DNA of 64,000 nt from Stomoxys calcitrans (lineage: Eukaryota; Arthropoda; Insecta; Diptera; Muscidae): assembly GCF_963082655.1 (NCBI RefSeq), contig NC_081553.1:37176474-37240473 (forward strand), read 5' to 3'. The position numbers were made by a program, and so were the translations under genes. Positions 35,404 through 46,370 of this stretch are shown here, one piece after another (the stretch's first letter is position 1; each line of letters opens with the position of its first letter). Below the pieces are notes generated by a model, which was not told where the DNA came from, did no database searches, and worked only from the letters and a program-made list of their open reading frames with translations.

Positions 35404-36235
35404 TGGCTATTTGTCTTGTCTTGCTAGCTTGCCTGTCGTTCTTTTCCGTCTTTGCTATTGTGAATATATTAAATATCTTTAATTATCTATTGTGAATGAT
35501 CTATTATATATGATCTATTGTAAATGCTCTATTATGAATGATTTATTGTGAATAATCATGATCATTATAACTATGTATAACCACTAAAGAGTTTTTTACA
35601 TCTTGTTTGCCTGTCTTGGCTATTTGTCTTGTCTGTCTTGGCTATTGTGAATGATCTATTGTGGATGATTTATTGTGAATAATCATGATCATTGTAACTA
35701 TGCATAAGTAATAAAGATATTTTTTTACGTCTTATCTGCCTGTCTTGGCTATTTGTCTTGTCTTGCTGTCTTGTCTGTCAGTCTTTTCTGTCTTGGCTAT
35801 TGTGAAATATATATCGTTAATTATCTATTGTGAATGTTATATTGTGTATGATCTATTGTGAAGGCTCTATTATGAATGCTCTATCATGAATGATTTATTG
35901 TGAATAATGATGATCATTATAACTATATATAACCAATAAAGATTTTTTTACATCTTGTCTGCCTGTCTTGGCTATTTGTCTTGTCTGTCAGTCTTTTCCG
36001 CCTTTGCTGTCGTGAATGATATATTTTGAATGAATTATTGTGAATAATCATGATCATTGTAACTATGTATAAGCAATAAAGTATTTTTTACATCTTATCT
36101 GCCTGTCTTGGCTATTTGTCTTGTCTTGTCTGTCAGTTTTTTCTGTCTTGGCTATTGTGAATGATATATTGTGAATGATTTATTGTGATTAATCATGATC
36201 ATTGTAGCTATGTATGAGCCATAAAGAGGTCTTTT
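35404..36235 (+). repeat. Decayed larger tandem repeat (about 130-230 bp units)
   Basis: About five partial units share GCCTGTCTTGGCTATTTGTC, ATTGTGAATGATCTATTGTG, AATAATCATGATCATT and AGCAATAAAGATTTTTTTAC. Unit length varies because the inner TGTGAATGATCTAT motif is itself repeated. Confidence 0.8.
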
Positions 36236-37103
36236 TATGCAAAGTATTTTTATTTTCATAAGTCTATCTGCCTTATAGAGGTAAAATTAAATACCAAAAT
36301 TTTCTTCTGTTGCCTCTAGTTTTTTTACAACTTTGCCTAAACATCTGAATTTCAAATTTCTAAACATTTTAACGATTTTGGGCTGATTTCATTCCGTATT
36401 TAAGTGTACCGCCATTCTCATTTCCATAAGACATTTTGGAAAACGACGAATCTGTTGCATTTGATAAATTGTCTGTAATAACTATCATTATACGAGTGTA
36501 TGTGTATATGCCTATATTTAGTGTCAGAATGTAATTTTATATTACAACAGCATTATCACTAATTGTTATTGCGTCTTTTTTTTTTTGTTGTTTTTATTTC
36601 AGGTAAGTGTGCCTCCAACTATAACTGCCTTTTATCGACCAAGTCTATAAAACCCATTAAGCCAAGTAAGTTACAACCATACCAAAAGATCATACCATGA
36701 ATCATAAGGCAAAAGATGGGGGGTGCCCCATCTTGGTGGCTGTGGGGCCACACAAATTATCGAATCGAGTGTTGTTATTAATATCATAACTCCTTTTTCA
36801 CTTTATGGACAGACGATGGGGCAATTAAAATGCCGCCATACGATTACAAAATCCTCTATGATCTAGCAATGGCATCGATTAGTTGTTAGATTTCTAATGA
36901 AGTGTTGCGATCTTCAATTTTCATAAAGGTACTATTACACTGGAAGATATAAGTCGGCTATTAAGAGCTTGCAAGACTGGTAAAAAATTAGGGATTTTAT
37001 ATTCCTTACAGGTCATTGGTGCACAGTGGCCTAGAGACCAAATATAATAAAATGTGAACTTCGAGATTTTACCTTTTGCAATAAAATTTAATTGAACTTT
37101 TAT
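36236..37103. other. Unique sequence containing the recursive splice motif
   Basis: Non-repetitive and of more mixed composition than its surroundings. No coding frame recognised. The splice motif at 36574-36608 is listed separately. Confidence 0.55.
36574..36608 (+). promoter_or_regulatory. Candidate recursive splice site (ratchet point)
   Basis: A 3' splice site is fused directly to a 5' splice site: a near-continuous pyrimidine tract (36574-36600), TTTCAG (36597-36602), and GTAAGT (36603-36608). A branch-point-like CTAAT lies at 36559-36563. In Drosophila, this TTTCAG/GTAAGT arrangement marks zero-length exons that let very long introns be removed in steps. A second GTAAGT at 36666-36671 would define a possible 63-nt recursive-splice exon. 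It implies a + strand host gene with a very long intron. The motif is seen directly; function is inference. Confidence 0.65.
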
Positions 37104-37402
37104 CGTAGTAACGCAGAGATTTGCATGTCCGCATCTGACGCTGAACGCCTGGGTTCGAATTCTGGCGAAAACATCACAAAAAATTTTCAGCGGTGGGGAT
37201 CTTGTGCTGGCGACATTTGTGAGGTACTATGTTAAAACTTCTCTCCAAAGAGGTGTCGCACTGCGGCACGCCCTTCGGACTCGGCTATAAAAAGGAGCCC
37301 CTTATCGTTGAGCTTAAAATTTGAATCGGACATCACTCAGTGATATGAGAGAAGTTTGCCCCAGTTCCATGGTGGAATATTCATGGGCAAATTTGCATTT
37401 GC
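37104..37402 (+). mobile_element. SINE family 1, full-length
   Basis: Best full-length + strand copy: A-box region TAGTAACGCAGAGATTTGCATG, B box GGTTCGAATTC (one change), TTTTCAGCGGTGG, CTCTCCAAAGAGGTGTCGCA, CGGACTCGGCTATAAAAAGG, tail GGAATATTCATGGGCAAATT. About 299 bp. Confidence 0.88.
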
Positions 37403-37409
37403 AGTGGAA

Positions 37410-37795
37410 AATTTTACTGACAATTAGTCTAAAGAGAAAATTTAATTGAAATTGTGTCCTTAAGGTAAATTTCTTTTAAGAGAAAGAGAACTTTGAAATT
37501 TTGATTTTAGAGAAAAATTCCATAAAATTAGAAAAAAATCTCATTCATACTAGAAAATACTTTATTTATATTAGAAAACATTTCATAGCGATTAGTTAAA
37601 ATTTCGTTAAAAAAAGAAAGCATTCATCAAAATTAGGAACAAATTTTACAAATTTAAAAATTGTCTGCGAAATTTGGTAAATGTTATGAAAATTCAAAAA
37701 ATTTTGAATTGAATGAAAAATTGTATAAAAAATTTAATTTTGGAAAAAACATGGTGTTTTAAAGAAAATTGCATAAAAAAATTTACAGACTTACT
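37410..37795 (+). repeat. Decayed ~27-bp array (arm 2, first part)
   Basis: Diverged GAGAAAATTTAATTGAAATT and TTAGAAAAAATTTCAT units, reverse complement of arm 1. Ends at the LINE fragment. Confidence 0.65.
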
Positions 37796-37799
37796 TTAC

Positions 37800-38275
37800 T
37801 TTAATTGGCTATGACAGAACATTTGCTCCACTAGCCGAACGTAGAATAGCGTTCCAAGCGCATCGATCTTCTGCGCTCATTGCAAAATCTCTGACACCAA
37901 GTTTCGAGGTGTCTCCCACCACTTGATCTTTCCGTCGGGCTTTTGATCTTTCCGGTTTGCGTGTATCTCCGTGATTGCCTTCAAAGGACTTCTTTGCTGG
38001 AGCTTCTTCATCGATTCTGACAACTTGACCTAGCCAATGCAGCTGTTGTATTTTGATACGTGTAACTATGCTATCGTCGTCATACAGCACGTGGTTTACA
38101 CGACGCCTATATTCTATTTTAGGAAGAATCTTTCTCTCAAACTCCCCAAGCACTGCCTCGCCTGATTTCACAAGTACCCATGCCTCAAAACCATATGCCT
38201 TGTTTCTAAACTGCTTACTTAATCCAAAGTACCATCTGTTTGCCAGTATTATTCTTCGCAAAAAAACTGGTGTAA
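37800..38275 (-). pseudogene. LINE ORF2 C-terminal remnant (RTE-like)
   Basis: A minus-strand open frame of 150 codons (38261-37809) matches, from memory, the extreme C-terminal part of RTE-type endonuclease/reverse transcriptase proteins. In order: YGFEAWVLVKSGEAVLGEFE (the usual YG.E.W...FERK segment), FERKIL, a RRRVNHVLYDDDSIVTRIK stretch, the diagnostic LHWLGQVVRIDE, then RRKDQVV..TSKLGV and a D...W..IL end. The catalytic reverse transcriptase core and the endonuclease are absent; the fragment is a 5'-truncated insertion. The open frame has survived, so the insertion may be moderately young, yet it lacks the domains needed for activity. Confidence 0.75.
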
Positions 38276-38299
38276 TTTGTTTCGGTTACGGCGGTGCCG

Positions 38300-41140
38300 A
38301 GATAATTTCAGATAACAGACAATTTCATTGCTTGTATAATTTGTTCTTTGAAAATTTCATTAAATTTTGTTTTGTCTAGAGAAAATTTTATTGGAGTTTT
38401 GTCTTTCGAGAAAATTTCATTGAAAATTTATCTTTGGGAAAAAATTTCATTTTGTCTTTAGAAAAAATTACTTAAAACTAGAAAAAATTCCATTGAAATA
38501 AGAAAACAAAAATCATTAAAATGCGTACAAATGTAAGTTAGGTTAGGTAAGAATGGTAGTCCTTTACAGACTCACTTAGACAATTTTAAGTCCATTGTGA
38601 TACGACACTATCGGCGGACCAAAACCTCTGGTGGGAAACAAACCCATGACACCCGCACTGGTAATCCGAGCACGCTACCAACTCGGCTAACGGGTCACCT
38701 AAAATGTAACCTCATATAGAAAACAGTTATTAAAATTAGTGAAGTTTCACTGAAAATTTGTGAAAAGTTTCACTGAGAATTAGTGAAAAGTTTCACCGAA
38801 AATTAGTAACAAGTTTCAATGAAAAAAGAAAAAATTTTCATAGGAAATAGAAAAATCTTCAGTGAAAACAGAAAATTTTTCATTGAAAATAGAAATATTT
38901 TCATTGAAAATAGAAAAATTTTCATTGAAAATAGAAAAATTTTCATTGAAAATAGATAAAGAAAATTTTTCATTGAAAATAGAAAATTTTTCATTGAAAA
39001 TAGAAAATTTTTAATTGAAAATAGAAAATTTTTCATTGAAAATAGAAAATTTAAAAAAATATTCATTCAAAAATAATAAAAACTTAATTTAGTTGAAATT
39101 AGAAAAACTACATTCAAATTAGTAAAAATTTCACTAAAATTTGAAAACATTCATTAGAATTAGGAAAAATTTCATGGGAAATAGAAAATAATTCTTTGAA
39201 AACTAGAAAAGTATTACTTGAATTGCAAAAAAAATCATCGAATTTAGAGAAAAATCATTTAAAATTTTATTTTGAAGAAAATTGCAATAAAATTTTATTC
39301 CAAAAAACAATTTTTACCTCAATTTAGTCTTTACAGAAAATTTTATAGAAATATTGTCTTTAAACAAAGTTTCAAATATATTTGTTCTTTACAGAAAATT
39401 TTATTAAAATTTTGTCTTTAAGGATAATTTTACTGAAATTTTGGAATTTTGTCTTTGGACAAAATTTCATTTTTAGAAAAAATGACTTAAAAAAGAAAAA
39501 AAATTCGTTGGAATAAGAAAAAAACATCAATGAAATTAGAAAACATTCATGAAAATTAGTGAAAAGTTTCAACAATATTTGGTCTTTACAGAAATTTTAA
39601 TAAAATGTTGTCTTAAAGGATAATTGTCATCAAAAAAAAATTCATTGAAAACTTGTCTTGGGAGAAAATTTCATTAAAATTTTGTCTTTGGATAAAATTT
39701 CAAGAAATTTTGTCTTTGAAGAAAATTTCAAGAAATTTTGTCTTTGAAGAAAATTTCAAGAAATTTTGTCTTTAAAGAGAATTTCATTGAACTTTTGTAT
39801 TGGGAGAAAATGTGTTTAGAGCAAATTTCATTGAAATTTTGTCCTTGGTGAAAATTACATTGAAATTTTGTTTCTAGAAAATTTTCTTTGAAAACTTTTC
39901 TTAAGAGAAAATCTCATTAAAATTTTGTCTTTGCAGAAAATTTCATTAAAATGTGGTCTTTGCAGAAAATTTCATTAAAATTAGGAAAAAATTATTGATA
40001 ATAGAAAAAAAATCCTTGAAATTATGAAAAATTTCATTAAAATTAGAAAAAAACGTCATTGAAATTAGTAAACATTTAATCGCAATTAGAAAACATTCAT
40101 GAAACTAGAAATATTTTTGTGAAATGTGGTCTTTAGAGAAAACTTTGATGTATAGAGAAAAATTGATCTATAGAGAAAATTTAATTGAAATTTTGTTTTT
40201 AGAAAAAATTTTATTGAAAATTTGTTTTTAAAGAAAATTTTCTTGAATTTTTGTCTTTGAAGAAAATTTTATTGAAATTTTGTCTTTGGAGAAAATTTCA
40301 TTTTGTATTTAAGGAACACTTACTTAAATTTAGAAAAATCTCGCTGAAATTAAAAAAATTTCATTGAAATTAAAAGAAAATTCATTGAAATTAGAAGAAA
40401 TTCCATTGAATTAAAAAATCTTATGAATTTAGAAAAAAATTGCATTAAATTTATAAGCATTTATAAAAAATTGTGAAAAATTTCAACGAAAATAAAAAAA
40501 AAAAAATTCAATAAAAATGGAAAAATTTTAATTGAAAATTAGAAAAATATTTATAAAAACTGCCAAAAATGCCATTGAATTGAAGAAAAAATCGTTTAAA
40601 AATAAGAAAATTATTAATAAGTAATTTCATTGAAATTAGAAAAAAATCGTTGAAATTAGTAAAATGTCACTAATATTAGAAAACATTCTTAAGAATAATG
40701 AAAAATTTCATTGAAAATAGAAAATAATTTATTGAAAATTAAAAAATTATTGCTGAAATTGCAAAACATTCGTCGAATTTAGAAAAAAATCAATTAGAAT
40801 TTTTTTTAAAGAAAATTGCATTTAAATTGTATTTTAGAAGACAATTTTCCTTTAATATCTTTGGGAAATAGTTTATTGACCTGTTGTCTTTAGTAAATAT
40901 TGTTTTTTTCAAATATAGTCTTTACAGAAAATTTTATGAAAATTTTGTCAATAACAAAGTTTCAATTAAATTTGGTCGTTTCAGATAATTTTAGCAAAAT
41001 TTTGTCCTAAAGGATAATTTTTACTGAAGTTTTCTCATTGAGAAATTGGAAGTAATTTCATTTTAAATTTTCCTCTAGAGAAAATTTTATAGGAATTTTG
41101 TCTTAAGAGAACTTTTGATTGAAATTTTGCTTTTGAAAAT
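38300..41140 (+). repeat. Decayed ~27-bp array (arm 2, main part)
   Basis: Units of GAAAATTTCATTGAAATTTT plus GTCTTTAGA, diverged. A more regular sub-block occurs at 38870-39060 (AAATTTTTCATTGAAAATAG, ~21-bp steps), and another at 39690-39780. Interrupted by SINE family 2 at 38534-38698. The consensus is the reverse complement of arm 1. Confidence 0.83.
38534..38698 (-). mobile_element. tRNA-derived SINE, second family
   Basis: The minus strand starts GACCCGTTAGCCGAGTTGGT with a perfect A box (TAGCCGAGTTGG). It has a decayed B box (GGTTTGTTTCCC, about 38 nt downstream), then a body with GTATCACAATGGACTT and an end TACCTAACCTAACTTAC. The A-to-B spacing suits a tRNA-derived head. Unrelated to family 1. 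Single copy in the window. Confidence 0.7.
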
Positions 41141-41210
41141 TCCCTTTAAGCTTTTGCAATACATGTTTGTATTTTCTAACCCATTTTTTTTGAGTGTACT
41201 TACAAAAACC

Positions 41211-41423
41211 ATCATCATTGGCATTTTCGTCGTTCGACAAGAAACGGAAATGTAACAAAATCCTCTCATAATTCAAGCGTAAATTATAGTTTTCAGGGCA
41301 TACGATTTTCCGCCTATTAAGATATGGGGGCTTGAGGCGCCCATATTGGCCAGCAAATAACTGCAATCGGATGGGGAGTGCGGCTAAATATGGATGGTTG
41401 GTTGCCATACAAAAGATTTCCAT
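41211..41423 (-). CDS. Possible short exon of unknown function
   Basis: Minus-strand frame from 41423, with a stop codon two codons upstream of its first Met. It reads about 71 codons (MEIFCMATNHPYLAALPIRL at the start, DENANDDGF at the end) before a strong donor-like GTAAGTAC (complement at about 41203-41210). Composition is more balanced than the surrounding array, and the stretch is not repetitive. No domain is recognised. No obvious polypyrimidine/AG acceptor or promoter was found, so it could be a first exon, an exon of a nested gene, or a chance frame. Confidence 0.2.
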
Positions 41424-41900
41424 AAAAAATTATGTTGCCGGTTGTTATTTTCCATGATTTATTTTAAAACATCAAAAAATCAATGATCCAATGGCAAAAA
41501 AGGATGAAAGGAGCCCCCACCCCAAGCAAAAGCAAAGCAAAGAAGAAATATAAAAATACTCATAAATTCAAGGCCACAATCTAAGATTTTCAGCAAAAGC
41601 TAAAAAAAGAATTGAAAAACAAAAAATCATAAAAAATGCCATTGCATCAATAATAAAAATAATATTGAACACAAATCACACTCACACACTCGCATGTACA
41701 TCCAAGCCAATAGAGATGCAAAAAGAAGCAGCCAAGAAGTTGAAAAAATCATTTTTATGTAAATATTCGTGCATAAATGTGGGGAATGTGGCTTGTGTAA
41801 TAATCATAAAAATGCATTGTGCCACAAAAAGAGTGACTTCAACAAACGATGTTGGGTTTGAAAGGTTTTGAAAATCAAAATGGCAATCAAAATAAATAAA
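41424..41900. other. Unique sequence
   Basis: A-rich unique DNA, no repeat family or convincing frame. Confidence 0.5.
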
Positions 41901-42180
41901 CATAATTTTGTATAAAAATTAGATTTTTGAGCCAATTTGCTATAAAAATTAAAATTTCCCCAAATTTTCTATAAAAGTAAAATTTTAACGGAATATTTTT
42001 AAAAAGTCAAATTTCGACAAAATTTTCCATAAAAATCATAATTCAATGTAATTTTCCTAGGAAAGCAATTTTTAATAAAATTTTCTATAAATATCGTATT
42101 TTAGAGAATTTGCTATAAAAATCAAATTTTGATGAATTTTTCATAAAAATCAAATTTCGACAAAATTTTCTATGAAAATG
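41901..42180 (+). repeat. Decayed relatives of the 29-bp array
   Basis: Irregular units with AAATTTTCTATAAAAGTAAA and CGACAAAATTTTCCATAAAA resemble the 14578-17205 unit but are strongly diverged. An old, separate patch of the same family. Confidence 0.65.
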
Positions 42181-42612
42181 GTCTTTATGTTTTATGTGTT
42201 CAGTATAAAGGTGTCGACTCACCCTCAGAGGCCAGTTTGTCACAAATTAAGAAAATACGCGTAGGAGAGAAGTATGAATTGAAAGTTTAAAAAATTTTGA
42301 TTCCCCACATCAGGCCCATAAATAAGGTAAGAAGACTTGGAGTTATATGAATGGCGCAGAAATCAAACCCCTATCCATCTCGCCGACGTAAATGTAACCC
42401 CGGAAGATGACCGGTCATAAGTATCTTCTCGGTATGTGCCTTCTAAAATAGGACTGTGGCGGCACATGTCATCCTTTAGCCATATGTACATCGACCTCAG
42501 AGCCCTCTCAGCCTGAGTGCTACTTTGCCTACACAGTTACAAATGTAGGCGCGGTCTACTTTAGCGATCTCGTGATTGCAACTCAGGCCAATCTTTATAT
42601 TTTCCCGAACTA
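42181..42612. other. Unique sequence, mixed composition
   Basis: Less AT-rich than its neighbours; possibly an old element fragment, but no motif is recognised. Confidence 0.4.
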
Positions 42613-42881
42613 ACGAATGACGCCGAAAGCCTGAATTCAAATCCCGTCGTGAATATCAGAAAAGTTTTCAGCGATGGTAATCGCCTTACTAATGCTGTCT
42701 ACATCTATGAGGTATCCTTCCATGTTAAAACTTCTCTACCAAGTGGTGTCGCTATGTGGGATGCCGTTCGGACTCGTCGTAAAAACATAAACCCTTGAAC
42801 ATTGAACTTTAATTGAACTGCACTCATTGATATGAGAGAAGTATCCCCTGCTCCATAAGGGATTTTTCATCGGAAATTTAG
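42613..42881 (+). mobile_element. SINE family 1, diverged copy
   Basis: GACGCCGAAAGCCTGAATTC head with decayed B box, TTTTCAGCGATGG, AAGTGGTGTCGCTATGTGGG, tail CATTGATATGAGAGAAGTAT. It shares the AAGTGGTGTCGCTATG variant and the ...GAGAAGTATCCCC tail with the copy at 30265, so these two form a subgroup. Confidence 0.8.
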
Positions 42882-42999
42882 TAAGCGAAGAAAAATATCC
42901 CTACCACAACTTCACACCGTCCCTGTGCCTTATCTGACAGGAGCTGGTATACGGATGTCTGCACTGGTATACGGATACTTGAACTAGCTCCCTATTTCT

Positions 43000-44605
43000 T
43001 CTTGAGAAGATATTTAGGTCGATGGGGACAATATAAGGCTCAAATGCAAGGTACTTGGAAGAATAGTACAAAGATTAGATAGGTAGACCGATTTAAGAGA
43101 TTTTTTTCACAGTTACTTAAAACCCCAAAATCGAAGTAAAAAATGTAGGGTTATGTTACGGGGGAACGCCCTACTTTAAAACCCCACTGAGCAGAAAGTA
43201 GACCGATCACAACAATAAAGGACTCAAATGGAGTACAGAACGAATTTAACGGAGGAACGCGCTACTTCAAAACCCCACTGAGCGGAAAAGAAGACGTAAA
43301 AAATGTAGGGTTATGTTACGGGGGAACGCCCTACTTTAAAACCCCACTGAGCAGAAAAGTAGACCGATCACAACAATAAAGGACTCAAATGGAGTAGAGA
43401 ACGAATTTAACGGAGGAACGCCCTACTTCAAAACCCCACTGAGCGGAAAACAAGATCGACCACGACAATATAGGATTCAAATAGAGTAGAGTCCACTCTA
43501 ACGCTACAAAACCCCTCGAGCGTACATATATACCGATGGGAACAATATGATACTCATTTGAAAGCCATTTGAAGAAAGAGTACGAAATTAATTTTCTTAC
43601 TCTTCCTCCAGGCCCGAGTTGAGCAAATTTCTATTTGCATTACTAAGGGGAACGCCCCTCTTCAAAGCCCCAGCGAGCGGACATGTACACCGATCCGGAC
43701 TATATTGGACTCAAATGAAAGGTATTTGGGAGTAGAAAAAGAATTCAGCATCCATATTTGCGATACGGTGTATAGAAGTCTATTCTACTACCGAAAAACC
43801 CCTTAAGCGGACATATAGAGCGATGGGAACTCAAGTGGAAGATGAGAAAAAAGATGACATAGGTGACACGTTTTTGGACAATTTTTTGTTCGCATATTTA
43901 CGGTAATCCAAACCATGAATCATATTACAAAATTTGGATCTATGTAACTGGGGGGGACGCCCCACCTCAAAACCCCACCAAGCCGATATGTAGACTGATT
44001 TGGACAATGTGGGACTCTTATGAAAGGCATTGAGGAGTAGAGAACGAATCGCTTAGCAATTTTTGAGGTAAGGTGTGTAGAAATCGTTTTTGTCACCAAA
44101 AAACCGTTCGAGCGGACATTTAGCCCAATGGGGACAATATTAGACACAAAAGCAAGATATTTGGAAGAAGATTACAGAGGATGACCGATTCTAGCGAAAC
44201 TTTTACGGCTACCTTACACCACGGATCGAATTACATAATTTGGGGTTATATAACGTGTTACGCCCCACCTCAAAACCCCGCCAAGTGAATAGATTGCGAC
44301 AATATGAGACTCAAGCGAAAGGTATTTGGGAAAGCAAACGAATTCCAAAGCCATTTTTGTGGTAGGGTTTCTAAGAATCTACTCCACTACCAACAGAACC
44401 CTCGAGCGACATATAGATGATCAATGGGACATGTCAACCGATTGGGACAATATGGGATATAAGTGAAAGGTATTTGGGAGTACACAATGAATTCGAAATC
44501 CATATTTGTCGTATGGTGTCTGGGGAGGGATACTTCACCACTTTAAACCACTTGAGCGGAACAATATGTGATTTAACCAAAAGTTATTTGAACTTAAAGT
44601 TCTAA
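43000..44605 (-). repeat. Family B repeat, minus strand, long copy
   Basis: Many diverged units with CCGATGGGAACAATATGATA or GGACTCAAATGGA phrases and AAAACCCCACTGAGCGGA. A near-identical ~160-bp tandem duplication lies at about 43134-43293 / 43294-43453. The candidate LTR interrupts it at ~44606-46847, and it continues at 46848. Confidence 0.7.
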
Positions 44606-44999
44606 AATCAAAATTTTGAGCGAAATATCAAAGGGCCTTCCAAGCTGTGACGACGAAAATCGTTATTCTTATTTTCGGTCGCACCATTGCATACATCTTC
44701 AGTTTTGGTTCAATAATAACGTATAAACTCTTCAATCAGAACTTCTGCGTCTATTCATTGTTACGTATCGTCAGGCAACAAGAACAAAACAACTACGGCG
44801 CGTCTACTATTGGAGGAGATTTTGTTTTTGTAACGTCAACAGTTTTCGTGGCGTCCACACAACACGTGGCTGGAGCTGAGTTTAAGGAAGAAGGAAGGCA
44901 CCCAAGCGAATGGGGACAGTCAGTTCATAGCAACGAAGCAGCCAACATCAGACAACGGTAAGTACGAATATTCTGAAATTATCCTTGGAATACTTACCA

Positions 45000-46370
45000 A
45001 GGTCTCCAAAAAAACTTAGACTGTAATCTATTCCTTATCATTGTTGGAGCACCTAACACGGTCTCCTAGATATCCTAGTATATCCTTGTTGAAGGTCCTT
45101 GAAGGTTAACATGTCCGCCTATGACACTGAACGCCTGGTTCCGAATCCTGGCGAGACCATCAGAAAAAAATTTTCAGCGGTGGTTTACCCCTCCTAATGT
45201 TTGGAACATTTGTGAGGTACTATGCCATGTAAAACATCTCTTCAAAGCTATAAAAAGGAGGCCCCTTACCATTGAGCTTAAACTTGAATCGGACTGCGCT
45301 CATTGATATGTGAGAAGTTTGTCCCTGTTCCTTAGTGATATGTTCATGGGCAAAATTTGCATTTGCATCCTTACTGGAGTACATAATACGGTCTCCTGGA
45401 TATCCTGTAGAATCCTAGCATATCCTTACTGAGTACTTACCACGGTCTGCTAGCTATCCTGTAGAATCCTAGTATATCCTTACTGGAGTACATAACACGG
45501 TCTCATGGATATCCTGTAGAATCCTAGCATGTCCTTAGTGGATTACTTACCACGGTCTCCTGATATCCTGTTTAATCCTATCATATCCTTACTGGAGTAC
45601 TTAACACGCTCTCCTGGATATCCTGTAGAATCCTAGCATATCATAACTGGAGTATTTACCACGGTCTCCTGGATATGCTGTAGAATCCTAGCATATCCTT
45701 ACTGAGTACTTACCACGATCTCCTAGCTATCCTGTAGAATCCTATCATATCCTTACTGGAGTACATAACACGGTCTCATGGATATCCTGTAGAATCCTAG
45801 CATGTCCTTAGTGTATTACTTACCACTGTCTCCTGCTATTCTGTTGAATCCTATCATATCCTTACTGGAGTACTAACAACGGTCTCCTGGCTTTACTATA
45901 AAATCCTAGCATATCATAACTGAAGTATTTATCACGGTCTCCTGGATATGCTGTAGAATTCCTAGCATATCCTTACTGAGTACTTACCACGGTCTCCTAG
46001 CTATCCTGTAGAATCCTATCATATCCTTACTGGAGTACTTACAACGATCTCCTGGATATCCTGTAGAATCTTAGCATATCCTTACTTTAGTACTTACAAC
46101 GATCTCCTGGCTTTACTGTAGAATCTTAACATATCCTTACTCGAGTACTGACCACAGTGTACTACCGTCGATATCCTCCTAGTCCTTGATGAATACTTAC
46201 TAAGGTCTCTTGCCGTAGATTTACTGTCCGTTCTTGCTTGAGTACTTACAAAGATCTCTTGGCGTAGTTATTCTCCTCATCCTTGCTAGAGTCGTACAAA
46301 GGACTCTTGCCGTAAATTTCATCCTCGTCCTTGCTTGAGTACTTACTAAGATCTCACGTTGCAGAATCAA
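45000..46370 (+). repeat. ~60-bp tandem repeat inside the candidate LTR
   Basis: About twenty units of TACTTACCACGGTCTCCTGG, ATATCCTGTAGAATCCTAGC, ATATCCTTACTGGAG. Central units (45370-46130) are well conserved, and those towards both ends are diverged. A SINE (45101-45368) is inserted in the left part. Confidence 0.92.
45101..45368 (+). mobile_element. SINE family 1 in the ~60-bp array
   Basis: GAAGGTTAACATGTCCGCCT head, B box GGTTCCGAATCC (one inserted base), GAGACCATCAG, TTTTCAGCGGTGG, tail GTTCATGGGCAAAATTTGCA. A middle segment (the CACTGCGGCACG part) is deleted. Confidence 0.85.

Noticed and set aside
34904..35482. A 192-codon + strand open frame
   Set aside because: It only translates the 9-bp microsatellite into Ser-Val-Leu repeats.
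44647..44961. 104-codon + strand frame ending at a GTAAGT
   Set aside because: Lies in the candidate LTR; no domain recognised. A splice donor is possible, but the peptide has no support of its own.
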